Numbered from the stretch's first letter, positions 54,488 through 63,880 are shown. The stretch: 64,000 nucleotides of DNA from Clostridium sp. (GCA_023667695.1 JAMOZY010000008.1:48426-112425); one strand, 5' to 3'. Made by a program: numbers and translations. The notes: generated by a model from the letters alone, not told the origin.

Positions 54488-56326
54488 CTATTGCGTCTGT
54501 GCATTCCTCTTTGCCCGCATCCGCAGAGTCGGGTCCAATATCTTTTTACGAATCCGCAGACTCTTTGGGGTAATTTCCAGCAATTCATCCGTATCAATAA
54601 ACTCCAATGCCTGTTCCAGACTGAGGATTCTGGGCGGAACTAATTTCAGGGCATCATCCGAACCGGAAGAACGGGTATTGGTAAGATGCTTGGTTTTACA
54701 TACATTTACCTCAATATCATCCGTCTTGGCATTCTGCCCGACAACCATACCCCCGTATACTGCCTCTCCTGGTCCGATGAACAGAGTGCCGCGCTCCTGT
54801 GCGTTGAACAATCCATAGGTGATACTGGTTCCGCTTTCATATGCAATCAGAGAACCCTGATTCCGGTACTGGATATCGCCCTTGTAAGGGCCATAGCCGT
54901 CAAATATCGTATTGATTACTCCGGTTCCCTTGGTAGAGGTCATGAACTCACTGCGGAACCCAATCAAGCCACGGGAAGGAATCGCAAATTCCAGGCGGAC
55001 ATTTCCATCCGACATAGGAGCCATACCCTGAAGCTCACCCTTTCGCTGGGTCAGCATATTAATTACCGTTCCGGAGAATTCATCCGGCACATCCACAACT
55101 GCCAGCTCCATTGGCTCCAGCTTTTTTCCCCGTTCATCTGCTTTATAAATGACCTCTGCCTTGCTAACTGCAAATTCAAAGCCTTCCCGGCGCATGTTTT
55201 CAATTAATACAGACAAATGCAGCTCGCCTCTGCCGGATACCTTGTACGCCTCTGTGGTATCCGTTTCTTCTACCCGCAGGCTGACATCTGTATTCAATTC
55301 CCGAAACAACCGGTCCCGCAAATGGCGGGAGGTTACAAACTTCCCTTCCTTTCCGGCCAGCGGGGAATCATTTACCATAAAATGCATGGAAATCGTCGGT
55401 TCTGAAATCTTCTGAAACGGAATCGGTTCCGGCGCCTCCGGTGAGCAAAGGGTATCCCCGATATGAATATCTGCAATTCCGGAAATCGCTACGATTGCAC
55501 CAATCCCCGCTTCATTTACCTCCACCTTATTCAAGCCGTCAAACTCATACAGCTTGCCAATCTTAACCTTCTGATGCTTATCCGGGTCATGATGATTGAC
55601 CACCACAACCTCCTGATTCAGCTTTAAGGTGCCGTTATCTACCTTGCCAACACCAATCCGTCCTACATATTCATTATAATCAATGGTACTGATTAATACC
55701 TGGGTCGGTGCTTCCGAATCCCCTACCGGAGCGGGTATATGATGAATAATCGCCTCAAACAGCGGCTTCATATCCGTACCAGTCTCTTCTTCCCTGTCAC
55801 TTGCAACACCGGTTTTAGCAGAAGCATAGATAAACGGACAATCTAACTGCTCCTCACTGGCGTCCAAATCCATGAGCAGCTCCAGCACTTCATCTACCAC
55901 CTCTGCCGGTCTTGCCTCCGGCCGGTCTATTTTATTGATACATACAATCACGCTTAAGTCCAGCTCCAGTGCCTTTTTCAATACAAACTTGGTCTGGGGC
56001 ATGGCACCCTCAAAGGCATCCACGACCAGGATTACCCCGTTTACCATCTTCAAAACCCGTTCCACTTCACCACCGAAATCCGCATGACCCGGCGTATCTA
56101 TAATGTTAATCTTGGTATCCCCATACATAACGGCGGTATTCTTGGAAAGAATTGTAATACCCCGCTCCCGCTCAATATCGTTGGAGTCCATTACCCGCTC
56201 TGCAACCTCCTGGTTTTCCCGAAAGACACCGCTTTGCTTTAACAATTCATCTACCAGTGTTGTTTTGCCATGATCGACATGGGCAATAATCGCTACATTT
56301 CGAATATCCTCTCTTGCGCTTTTCAT
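54488..56326 (-). CDS. typA: Translational GTPase BipA/TypA
   Basis: A 612-residue ribosome-binding GTPase. G-motifs: AHVDHGKTT near residue 15, RGITI, DTPGHADFGGEV and CINKIDRPEA. Domain II, the EF-G-like domains (about 305-480) and the BipA-specific C-terminal domain (GYGPYKGDIQYRNQGSL, ITPKSLRIRKK) are complete. BipA helps ribosome assembly and stress adaptation. AGAAAGAAGG precedes the ATG. Single-gene unit. Confidence 0.97.
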   Translation of the reverse strand: MKSAREDIRNVAIIAHVDHGKTTLVDELLKQSGVFRENQEVAERVMDSNDIERERGITILSKNTAVMYGDTKINIIDTPGHADFGGEVERVLKMVNGVILVVDAFEGAMPQTKFVLKKALELDLSVIVCINKIDRPEARPAEVVDEVLELLMDLDASEEQLDCPFIYASAKTGVASDREEETGTDMKPLFEAIIHHIPAPVGDSEAPTQVLISTIDYNEYVGRIGVGKVDNGTLKLNQEVVVVNHHDPDKHQKVKIGKLYEFDGLNKVEVNEAGIGAIVAISGIADIHIGDTLCSPEAPEPIPFQKISEPTISMHFMVNDSPLAGKEGKFVTSRHLRDRLFRELNTDVSLRVEETDTTEAYKVSGRGELHLSVLIENMRREGFEFAVSKAEVIYKADERGKKLEPMELAVVDVPDEFSGTVINMLTQRKGELQGMAPMSDGNVRLEFAIPSRGLIGFRSEFMTSTKGTGVINTIFDGYGPYKGDIQYRNQGSLIAYESGTSITYGLFNAQERGTLFIGPGEAVYGGMVVGQNAKTDDIEVNVCKTKHLTNTRSSGSDDALKLVPPRILSLEQALEFIDTDELLEITPKSLRIRKKILDPTLRMRAKRNAQTQ

Positions 56327-56436
56327 ATATAGCCTTCTTTCTTACCTACAAATCTTTTTCCTGTCTTTTTACAACGTGTTACATTCTAACATAGAGAATT
56401 ACGGTTGGCAAGAAAGAGTTGTCTGTAAATCACCTT

Positions 56437-57057
56437 TTATCCAAATATTTCTCCTTTTTTCTTCACCAGGATTCTGCCTCCCGTGGCTTCTGTCACGCCT
56501 CGGACAAAATCCGGATACACAGGGGCATACACCTGAACCTGCAAGGTCACCTTATCCGTATACACCGTATCGATGATGGTTCCATCTGCATGCTCCATCA
56601 GATACTGAAGCTTTCCCAGGTCCCCATATGCAATCGTAAGCTCTGCCTCCATCAGCTGCCGCTTCCGGTGAATGACACTGGCCGCTAACCCGGCTCTCGC
56701 TGCATCGGTATAAGCACGCACCAGTCCGCCAGTTCCAAGAAGCGTCCCGCCAAAATACCGGGTAACCACAATACAGATATTCCGGATACCGCTTCCCTGT
56801 ATCACTTCCAGTATCGGCTTTCCGGCAGTTCCCTGGGGTTCTCCGTCGTCTGAAAACCGTAATACCGGCTGACTGCCCAGTCCCACCGAGTAGGCAAAGC
56901 AATTATGCCTGGCATCATGATGCTTCTTTTTTATCCCTTCGATAAAGCCGGCGGCGGCTTCCTCCGTTTCCACAGAAGCTGTATACCCGATAAACCGGGA
57001 TTTTTTTTCAACAATTTCTCCCTGTCCGCCTTCTGCAACTGCAAGATATTCTTCCAT
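56437..57057 (-). CDS. YigZ/IMPACT family protein
   Basis: A 206-residue protein of the UPF0029/IMPACT family, named YigZ or YvyE in other bacteria. The N-terminal domain carries KKSRFIGYTASVETEEAA and HHDARHNCFAYSVG, then GEPQGTAGKPILEVI (near residues 72-86) and YFGGTLLGTGGLVRAY. The C-terminal part has an EF-G domain V-like fold. Function uncertain; a link to translation regulation is drawn from the eukaryotic relative. AAAGGAAGG precedes the ATG. Diverges from the PBP gene. Confidence 0.93.
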   Translation of the reverse strand: MEEYLAVAEGGQGEIVEKKSRFIGYTASVETEEAAAGFIEGIKKKHHDARHNCFAYSVGLGSQPVLRFSDDGEPQGTAGKPILEVIQGSGIRNICIVVTRYFGGTLLGTGGLVRAYTDAARAGLAASVIHRKRQLMEAELTIAYGDLGKLQYLMEHADGTIIDTVYTDKVTLQVQVYAPVYPDFVRGVTEATGGRILVKKKGEIFG

Positions 57058-57250
57058 ATCCCTGTCTTTCCTTCCTTTATTCTATACCGCAGCAGCTCTC
57101 TGGCAGATACATCTGTCTTAGGGCAAATGCGGTTAACCTGTAACCGTACTCCGTCACCCTCAGTATAGCTTTCCCATTAAAAGAACGCAATTACAATCGG
57201 AATAAAATCTTTCAAATTTGTGAACAATCTTGGATACCTTAAACTTTTTC

Positions 57251-57279
57251 TTTATTTCAATAGGTAAGTTTGCTATAAT
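57251..57279 (+). promoter_or_regulatory. Extended -10 promoter of PBP gene
   Basis: TGCTATAAT (TATAAT at 57274-57279) is an extended -10; the -35 TTTATT (57251-57256) at 17 bp is weak. The rest of 57058-57250 holds a CGGTTA/TAACCG hairpin and nothing else recognised. Confidence 0.55.
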
Positions 57280-57319
57280 GGGTGAAGTGCTAATGGCTAC
57301 ATATAAAGGAGGCGCTTTC

Positions 57320-60226
57320 ATGAATTTCAGTAAAAGTGAAGCAATTAAAAAGCAAAAGCATTTGGTATCCAAGGCCAGTAAAAACGCAGAAAAAGCAAAA
57401 GTATCTTTGTTCAAGGCTTTTTTGGTCTGTATCATTGCTTTTGGTGCTATATGCGCCGGTGCCGGATTCGGTATGTTCAACGGAATCCTGGATAATGCAC
57501 CGGATATTAATGATATCAATGTTGTTCCGGAGGGATTTCAAACCTGCATCTACAATCAGGACGGAAAACTAATCCGGACACTGTCCACGACGGATTCCAA
57601 TCGTGAATATGCACATTACAATGAAATCCCGGAGGACCTGGTCAATGCCTATATCGCCATTGAGGATCAACGGTTCCGCAGTCATAATGGGATTGATATC
57701 CGTGGTATTTTCCGTGCCTTCTATGAGGGTGTGAAAAACGGCGGACATTTTAACCAGGGGGCCAGTACCATCACTCAGCAGTTGATTAAAAATGAGGTAT
57801 TTAATGTCGGTCTGGATGAAACCACCTTTATGGAATCCTTAGAGCGTAAGATTCAAGAGCAGTATCTTGCCATTGAATTGGAAAAACGGCTAAGCAAGGA
57901 TGAGATTCTGGAATACTATCTAAACAGCATTTATCTTGGACAGGGCTGTAATGGGGTACAGACAGCAGCGGAAACCTATTTCGGGAAGGAAATGTCAGAA
58001 TTGACGATTTCTGAATGCGCTGTTATCGCTGCCATTACCCAGAGTCCTTATAAGAACGACCCAATCATACATCCGGAATTCAATGCAGAACGCCGGCAAA
58101 AGGTACTGGATAATATGCTGGAGCAGGAATTAATTACGGAAGCAGAATATAAAGCCGCTTGTGCGGATGATGTTTATTCCAGAGTGGAATTACATTATGA
58201 TACCGTATTGGAGGAACGGGAACCAAACTCTTATTTTATCGATGCTACCATTGCCTCTCTGGTGGACCAATTGGTAACCGAATGCGGATATTCCAGAAAG
58301 GATGCCAATAACTTAATTTATACCGGTGGTCTTTCCATTTACATTACACAGGACGAGGATATTCAGACCATTTGCGATACTGTATTAAATGATGCGGAGA
58401 ATTATCCGGCTACTACCCAGGTTGCCCTGTCTTATCAGCTGACACTGATTGATGATGAAGGAAATGCAACGAATTTCAGTAGTAACCACTTATTAAATCA
58501 TTTCAAGGAAAAAACCGGAAACTCCAACTATTCACTGATATATTCCAGTGAGGAGGCGGCAAGAGCGGCAGCAGATGAATTCCGGGCAGATATGGAGGAG
58601 GCGAATCCGGACCTCCATTTCCAGCTGGAAACCTATGATACTACCATACAACCCCAGATTTCCTTTACAATCATGGACCAGTCAACGGGCCATATCATGG
58701 CAATGGTAGGCGGCCGGGGTGAGAAAAAGGGAAATCTGACCTTCAATCGTGCAACGGATGCAACCCGTCAGCCTGGCTCCTGCTTCAAGGTACTGGCTGC
58801 CTTTGTACCGGCATTGGATGGCGGCGGCAAAACACTGGCTACCACCTATGAAGATAAGCCTACTAATTATGCAAACGGCCGCCCGGTATCGAACTGGTGG
58901 GGCGGCAGCTACAGAGGCTTTAATTCCATCCGGGATGCTATCCGGGATTCCATGAATGTCATTGCTGTTCAATGTATTACGGATATTACTCCGGAGCTTG
59001 CCTTTCCATATCTGCTTGACATGGGCATGACTACTCTGGTCGAATCCGAAACCTATCCGGATGGAACCGTTTATTCCGATATTCAGCAGTCAACCGCCTT
59101 AGGCGGTATCACCAATGGTATTACGAATCTGGAGATTACGGCTGCCTATGCCTCTATTGCCAACTGTGGTGTTTATGTAGAGCCAATTTACTATACTAAG
59201 GTTCTGGATCATGATGGAAATGTATTAATCGATAACCAGCCGGAAACCAGACAGGTTATGAAGCCGACAACCGCCTGGCTGATTAACAATGCCATGAAGG
59301 ATGTTATTACCTCCGGTACCGGTGGTCCTTGTGCCTTATCCAGTGGAATGCCGGTTTCCGGTAAGACCGGAACCACCAGTAAGGACTATGACTTATGGTT
59401 CTGCGGTTCTACCCCATACTATACAGCATCCATCTGGCTGGGCTATGATATTAATACTACCCTTCCGGGTGGCAGCGGAAGTCTCCATGAACGGATGTGG
59501 TCCAAAATCATGCAGCAGATTGTGGAATTAGAAGAACAGGAAATCAAGGATTTCCCTCAAGTAGATGGGATTACCAGTGCTACCGTATGCCGGACTACCG
59601 GCCTCCTTCCAAAGGAAGGCTGCGAAACCCGAACGGAATACTTTGCTGTCGGAACAGTACCGACGCAGACCTGCGGTGCTACTACCGTGGAAATGTGCGA
59701 GGATTCCAAGCTGCCGGCAACGGATACCTGTCCAAACAAATTCAGCTTTACCTATATCGTACAACCGGATGGTTCCCTTTATATTCCTTACGCTTATGAG
59801 GAAAAAGGAATCCCGGAAGGCTTCCAGGAGCAGACCTGTTCCTTGCATCCGGCTTCCGATTCACCGGAAGCAAATCCGAATACCTTTACGATATCCTCTT
59901 CCGTGAACGGCACAGGCGGTACGATTACGGAAAGCGCTCAGGTTCCGGCAGGGGGGTCTAAGACCTTTTATATCATAGCATCAGATGGTTATGCGATTAA
60001 AGATGTACTTGTGGATGGAAGAAGCGTAGGCGCCATATCTGCTTATACCTTTACGGATGTGGATCGGAATCGTACGATTTCAGCCACCTTTACAGCTTCC
60101 GGAAGCACGACTGTGAATCCTCCTGCTCCATCTTCGGAAAGCACAGAGCCACAGCCGACGGATACCACTGTACCGCCACCGCCTTCCAGCGATGCCACAA
60201 CGCCAGTTCAGTCAAATACCCCGTAG
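57320..60226 (+). CDS. Class A penicillin-binding protein (PBP1a-type)
   Basis: A 968-residue bifunctional peptidoglycan synthase. One membrane helix (about 30-52) is followed by the GT51 glycosyltransferase domain, with catalytic Glu115 in AIEDQRF and QGASTITQQL. The transpeptidase domain has SCFK at Ser487, SMN near 545 and KTG at 682-684. Next comes a cysteine-containing segment (about 760-850), then a beta-repeat domain (about 855-925; VNGTGGTITESA and DGYAIKDVLVDG) and a Pro/Ser/Thr-rich end. AAAGGAGG before the ATG at 57320 sets the start, well inside the longer open frame. The stop codon lies in repeat copy C. Confidence 0.96.
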   Translation: MNFSKSEAIKKQKHLVSKASKNAEKAKVSLFKAFLVCIIAFGAICAGAGFGMFNGILDNAPDINDINVVPEGFQTCIYNQDGKLIRTLSTTDSNREYAHYNEIPEDLVNAYIAIEDQRFRSHNGIDIRGIFRAFYEGVKNGGHFNQGASTITQQLIKNEVFNVGLDETTFMESLERKIQEQYLAIELEKRLSKDEILEYYLNSIYLGQGCNGVQTAAETYFGKEMSELTISECAVIAAITQSPYKNDPIIHPEFNAERRQKVLDNMLEQELITEAEYKAACADDVYSRVELHYDTVLEEREPNSYFIDATIASLVDQLVTECGYSRKDANNLIYTGGLSIYITQDEDIQTICDTVLNDAENYPATTQVALSYQLTLIDDEGNATNFSSNHLLNHFKEKTGNSNYSLIYSSEEAARAAADEFRADMEEANPDLHFQLETYDTTIQPQISFTIMDQSTGHIMAMVGGRGEKKGNLTFNRATDATRQPGSCFKVLAAFVPALDGGGKTLATTYEDKPTNYANGRPVSNWWGGSYRGFNSIRDAIRDSMNVIAVQCITDITPELAFPYLLDMGMTTLVESETYPDGTVYSDIQQSTALGGITNGITNLEITAAYASIANCGVYVEPIYYTKVLDHDGNVLIDNQPETRQVMKPTTAWLINNAMKDVITSGTGGPCALSSGMPVSGKTGTTSKDYDLWFCGSTPYYTASIWLGYDINTTLPGGSGSLHERMWSKIMQQIVELEEQEIKDFPQVDGITSATVCRTTGLLPKEGCETRTEYFAVGTVPTQTCGATTVEMCEDSKLPATDTCPNKFSFTYIVQPDGSLYIPYAYEEKGIPEGFQEQTCSLHPASDSPEANPNTFTISSSVNGTGGTITESAQVPAGGSKTFYIIASDGYAIKDVLVDGRSVGAISAYTFTDVDRNRTISATFTASGSTTVNPPAPSSESTEPQPTDTTVPPPPSSDATTPVQSNTP

Positions 60227-60346
60227 CAACTACGGGCATGACTCAGCTTGTTCTTTCCGCCCATGGGGCTGGGTATTTGACCCTCGCGGCATTCGTGAAA
60301 TATCCATGCAGGCATAGCTATTTTCCTCATTGCCCGCGGGAATAAA
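60217..60346 (+). repeat. Intergenic repeat family, copy C
   Basis: It begins in the last codons of the PBP gene: hairpin CCCCGTAG/CTACGGG contains the PBP stop codon. It continues with TATTTGACCCTCGCGGCATT, TATCCATGCAGGCATAGC and CATTGCCCGCGGGAATAAA. Full-length relative of copy A, orientation reversed. Confidence 0.75.
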
Positions 60347-60367
60347 AATCGGATAGATAGCAAAATA

Positions 60368-60410
60368 GGGCTGTCCCTTTCATGAATCAAATTTCGTGAA
60401 GGGACAGCCC
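60368..60410. terminator. Bidirectional terminator between PBP and spoVAE genes
   Basis: Stem GGGCTGTCCCTT/AAGGGACAGCCC with a 19-nt loop, followed by CGTTTTC on the plus strand. Confidence 0.8.
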
Positions 60411-60454
60411 CGTTTTCATCTATATAAAGGAATAAACCCTAGGAATCTATTCCA

Positions 60455-60811
60455 TTACTTTTTCATCTTTGGTTGGAAAATCAGGGATGCAATATAAGAA
60501 AAAATCAACGCTGCAGAGGTTCCTACTGCCGCCATCATAAAGCCGCCCCGAAACAAACCGATAAATCCATCCGTATCCACAGACTCACGGATTCCTTTCC
60601 ATAGATTGTACCCAAAGCCGGTTAATGGTACGGAAGCTCCTCCACCGGCAAATTCCAGCAGCGGCTCATATAACCCGACTGCCCCCAAAACGGCGCCGAC
60701 ACATACCAGAGTCACCATAACCCGCCCCGGCAGCATTTTTGTCGTGTCCATTAATATCTGGGAAAGCACGCAGATAATTCCGCCAATTACAAATGCCCAT
60801 ACATAATTCAT
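60455..60811 (-). CDS. spoVAE: Stage V sporulation protein AE
   Basis: A 118-residue membrane protein of the SpoVA dipicolinic acid channel in the spore inner membrane. Three to four hydrophobic segments are visible. The SpoVAE signature is intact: GLYEPLLEFAGGGASVPLTGFGYNLWKG (split: YEPLLEFAGGGASVPLTG near residue 51). The ATG at 60811 overlaps the spoVAD stop by 4 nt, so translation is coupled; the in-frame GTG at 60820 lies in the ribosome site. The usual spoVAC gene is not adjacent. Confidence 0.94.
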   Translation of the reverse strand: MNYVWAFVIGGIICVLSQILMDTTKMLPGRVMVTLVCVGAVLGAVGLYEPLLEFAGGGASVPLTGFGYNLWKGIRESVDTDGFIGLFRGGFMMAAVGTSAALIFSYIASLIFQPKMKK

Positions 60812-61830
60812 GATACACACCCCCTGTTTTCAATCATAACACCATGCGCGATACCCGGTACACTTTGTCCTTCATTAAAGCTGACCGTGGACAATAAGGC
60901 ACCGGTCGGCACAAATAACACCCGGTTCCATTCCCGGCTCCTCAATTTATCCAGAATCAGTCCTGCCAGAGTAACGGCGGAGCAGCCACAGCCGGAGCCG
61001 CCGCTATGGGTATCCTGTTCCCTGTTATCATAGATTTCAATTCCACAGTCCATGTGCTGGTCCATGATATCATACCCATTATCGTTGAGCAGCTTAATCA
61101 GAATCCCTTTTCCTACTTTTCCCAAATCACCGGTAATAATCCGGTCATAATAATCCGGTTTGATTCCAAAATCCTGTAGATTCTGATAAATCAAGGATGC
61201 AGCAGCCGGCGCCATGGCAGCGCCCATATTCATAGAATCACGCACCCCGTAATCCGTAATCACTCCTGTGGTAATCCCTCGAATCACAATATCCCCCGTT
61301 CGTCGTGACAATACAAAGGCTCCACTACCTGTAACGGTCCAGGTAGCACTAAGGGGACGTTGATTTCCATATTCCAGGGGAAACCGAAACTGCTTCTCCG
61401 CACTTCCAAAATGACTGGAGGCAACGGTCAGCACCTGCTCTGCGTAGCCTGCGGCTACCGTCATAGCGCCTAATGCAAGCCCCTCCCCTGCGGTAGAACA
61501 GGCGCCATATAGTCCAAAGAAAGGAATATCCATGTCCTTTAATCCAAACGTAGATGCTATCAGCTGTCCCAGCAAATCACCGGCAAACACATAACGGATT
61601 TCCTCTTTCTTTAATCCTGACTTCTCAATTGCCTTCATACATGCCTGATGCACTAATTCACTTTCCCCCTCTTCCCAGGAATCCTTACCTACGGTAGGGT
61701 CTTCCACTATCACATCAAAATAATTCTTTAAGGGACCTTCCCCCTCCTTTTGTCCCACTACGGAAGCAGCACTCAAAATACAAGGCGGATTTGCAAATTC
61801 AATGCTTTGCTTTCCTTTTAATTGCTGCAT
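60808..61830 (-). CDS. spoVAD: Stage V sporulation protein AD
   Basis: A 340-residue thiolase-fold protein that binds dipicolinic acid and works with the SpoVA channel during spore formation. Diagnostic regions: FANPPCILSAASVVG near the start, VGKDSWEEGESELV, YGACSTAGEGLALGAM near residue 108-123 and GNQRPLSATWTVTGSGAFVLS. GGAGGTGATGAA precedes the ATG. It overlaps spoVAE. Expression is expected in the forespore (SigG), but I could not place a convincing SigG box. Confidence 0.95.
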   Translation of the reverse strand: MQQLKGKQSIEFANPPCILSAASVVGQKEGEGPLKNYFDVIVEDPTVGKDSWEEGESELVHQACMKAIEKSGLKKEEIRYVFAGDLLGQLIASTFGLKDMDIPFFGLYGACSTAGEGLALGAMTVAAGYAEQVLTVASSHFGSAEKQFRFPLEYGNQRPLSATWTVTGSGAFVLSRRTGDIVIRGITTGVITDYGVRDSMNMGAAMAPAAASLIYQNLQDFGIKPDYYDRIITGDLGKVGKGILIKLLNDNGYDIMDQHMDCGIEIYDNREQDTHSGGSGCGCSAVTLAGLILDKLRSREWNRVLFVPTGALLSTVSFNEGQSVPGIAHGVMIENRGCVS

Positions 61831-61940
61831 TTCATCACCTCCACATAATAAAACAACATTTTTTGCTGATTACTATTATTCCAAATTGCAAAAAAAATAT
61901 GTGAAAATGACCATGAAACACAATGCCTATATATGGAATC

Positions 61941-61983
61941 AAAAAGCGACAAACAAAACTTTGGTTTCGCTCATCGCTTTTTT
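61941..61983. terminator. Terminator between TSUP and spoVAD genes
   Basis: AAAAAGCGA ... TCGCTTTTTT with a 24-nt loop, A-tract and T-tract on both sides. On the minus strand it ends the long purine-rich tail behind the TSUP gene. Confidence 0.7.
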
Positions 61984-62208
61984 CTCTTATCTGTTATTTT
62001 ATTTTTATCTTGCTCTTATTTTTATCTTGCTTCTATTTTCCTTTTATTGTTTTATTTGACTTTTATTTTCCTTTTTGACTTCTCACCTTTCTTCTGCTGT
62101 TATATTTCCTTTGCTTTGCTGCTGTTATATTTCCTTTGCTTTGCTGCTATTTCACTTTCCTCTTTCTGCTATGTTACCTTTTCTTTGCTTCTATTTAACT
62201 TTTTGCGG
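61984..62208 (-). repeat. Purine-rich intergenic tract with 25-bp tandem repeat
   Basis: The minus strand is almost all A and G for about 225 bp after the TSUP stop. Two identical 25-bp units lie at 62099-62123 and 62124-62148, and a 16-bp unit based on AGCAAGATAAAAATA is repeated near 62000-62035. No gene is apparent. It would form the 3' untranslated region of the TSUP transcript. Confidence 0.75.
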
Positions 62209-62994
62209 TTATTGATACTGTGGAACTACTTTTGCCAGAAGTGTCACAATACCCAAAACCGTTAATACAATTCCCACCGTTCGATTCAGCTTCTTTTCTT
62301 CACACTTATTTGCAAATCTCGCCGCCCATGCTGCACCGATTACTGTAGAAATGATGCAGATAACCAGTGCTTTGATATCCATATGTCCTCCCATAGAGTA
62401 ATGACTGACTGCACCGGTCAATGCAATAATAGTCATAATCATGGTACTGGTTCCCACTGCGGTTTTTAAATCATATCCCAGAAGGACAGTTAATGCAAAC
62501 AGCATCATAGCGCCTCCGCCTACACCGGCAAAGCCGCAAATCAATCCGATTACAATTCCGGAGCCAATGGATAATGTAATCTGCAGCCAGGGTTTATGAT
62601 TGATGGAATCCGTTTTCTTTTTCGTAATGGGACTAAAAATAAACTTAAGCCCCAGATATGTAGTCGCAATCATGGAATACAGTCCAATGCCATTGGGTGA
62701 TGCCATAGAAAACCAGTAACCAATATAACTGCCGGCCACTGAGCATACAAAAGCCGGGCCTAAAATCAACAATCCCCGTTTGATATCAATATTCTTATTG
62801 CGGTAATAGGTATAAGCAGACAAGGCAGAAGCCAGAACATCGGATGCCAGCGCGATTGCTACCACATCATAGGAATCCATTCCCCCTAGTGATACTAAAA
62901 TCGGAGTAATCACAACCGCAGCAGAAAGACCTGCCAGTCCTGTAACAATTCCCGCGCCTAAGCCTGCTATAATACACAAAAAAATAAAATACAT
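62209..62994 (-). CDS. TSUP family permease (TauE/SafE type)
   Basis: A 261-residue membrane protein with seven to eight helices in two repeats. GAGIVTGLAGLSAAVVITPIL and GSGIVIGLICGFAGVGGGAMM each carry the glycine-rich family signature. TSUP proteins export or import sulfite, sulfonates or related anions; substrate not assigned. GAGGAAAGCTTC precedes the ATG at 62994. The start codon lies in one arm of a 12-bp inverted repeat. Confidence 0.93.
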   Translation of the reverse strand: MYFIFLCIIAGLGAGIVTGLAGLSAAVVITPILVSLGGMDSYDVVAIALASDVLASALSAYTYYRNKNIDIKRGLLILGPAFVCSVAGSYIGYWFSMASPNGIGLYSMIATTYLGLKFIFSPITKKKTDSINHKPWLQITLSIGSGIVIGLICGFAGVGGGAMMLFALTVLLGYDLKTAVGTSTMIMTIIALTGAVSHYSMGGHMDIKALVICIISTVIGAAWAARFANKCEEKKLNRTVGIVLTVLGIVTLLAKVVPQYQ

Positions 62995-63032
62995 GAAGCT
63001 TTCCTCGATTCATACAGCTCCATGTATTTTAT
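62984..63032 (-). promoter_or_regulatory. 12-bp inverted repeat spanning the TSUP start codon
   Basis: ATAAAATACATG at 62984-62995 and its exact inverse CATGTATTTTAT at 63021-63032. The start ATG is inside the first arm and the ribosome site is in the 25-nt loop. It may be a translational switch or an operator, depending on where transcription starts; a possible -10 TAAAAT overlaps the outer arm. Confidence 0.55.
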
Positions 63033-63127
63033 CACCTAATAGTGCATTTTTCCAGTGTTTCTATCCCTTTTTTACTATTTTCACTAATTTTTTATATTTT
63101 GTATACCGACAAGGAAAATTCCCAGTC

Positions 63128-63880
63128 TCACTCTGCTCCGCTTAGCTGGCGCTGCAGGGTCTGTAATAAAACCTCTGCTTTTACCGGCTTTTTCAGGCAG
63201 ACATCCGTTGAAGCCATTTTATAATGTTCCTTTAATTCCAAAGCCTCGTCTTCTGTTAATAACGTAACCGGAATCTTAGTCTCTTCCTTTTTGAGATAAA
63301 GCACCTTCTTCGCAACAGCTTCATCCTGTAGGACAATCGCTGTATCAACAACAACCGCATCCACTGTATGGGAGCTTAAATAATCCAAGGCGGATTTGCC
63401 GGAACTGATTACAATCACCTTATAATATTCATTCAAAAACAGCTTCATTTCCTTTAAGAAGTCTACACTGCTGTCAACTATCAGAACCGTCTTTTCCTCC
63501 GGTATGCCACTCAGACGTGAAAATACCTCCTCCACCCGTTCCATCAGAATCTTCTTTTCCACGGGCTTCATAATATATCCTTCCGCTCCGATTGCCGCAC
63601 AGCACTTTACTGTATCCCGGTCTTTTCTTCCGGTAAAGAAGATGACTGGAAGATGCTTTCCATTCTGTAAAGCACGAATCTGCTCAATTGCCGCAAAACC
63701 ACTTAATCCCGGCATTTCAATATCCAGCAGCAGCAAATCCAGCTTTGCTTCCTCCACAATATGGATGGCCTGCATGCCTGACAAAGCGCCTAATACATCA
63801 AAGCCTTCTTCTGTCAAATATTTTTGTACGGTCTTTAGGCACATCATATCATCATCGACTACTAATATTCTTTTTGCCAT
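63128..63880 (-). CDS. Double-receiver response regulator
   Basis: A 250-residue protein with two receiver domains and no output domain. REC1 (about 1-120) is complete: VVDDD, phospho-acceptor Asp in LLLLDIEMPG, FFTGRK, and Lys in MKPVEK. REC2 (about 128-248) has VLIVDSS (one acidic residue lost), VVVDTA at the acceptor position, LLTEDE and LKKPVK, so it may still be phosphorylated. It probably relays signals in a phosphorelay or by protein contact. Partner kinase not in the window. AAGGAGG precedes the ATG. Confidence 0.9.
   Translation of the reverse strand: MAKRILVVDDDMMCLKTVQKYLTEEGFDVLGALSGMQAIHIVEEAKLDLLLLDIEMPGLSGFAAIEQIRALQNGKHLPVIFFTGRKDRDTVKCCAAIGAEGYIMKPVEKKILMERVEEVFSRLSGIPEEKTVLIVDSSVDFLKEMKLFLNEYYKVIVISSGKSALDYLSSHTVDAVVVDTAIVLQDEAVAKKVLYLKKEETKIPVTLLTEDEALELKEHYKMASTDVCLKKPVKAEVLLQTLQRQLSGAE

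Noticed and set aside
61802..62265. Plus-strand frames opposite the purine tract
   Set aside because: Low-complexity Leu/Phe/Ser peptides from a pyrimidine-rich strand; no start signals.
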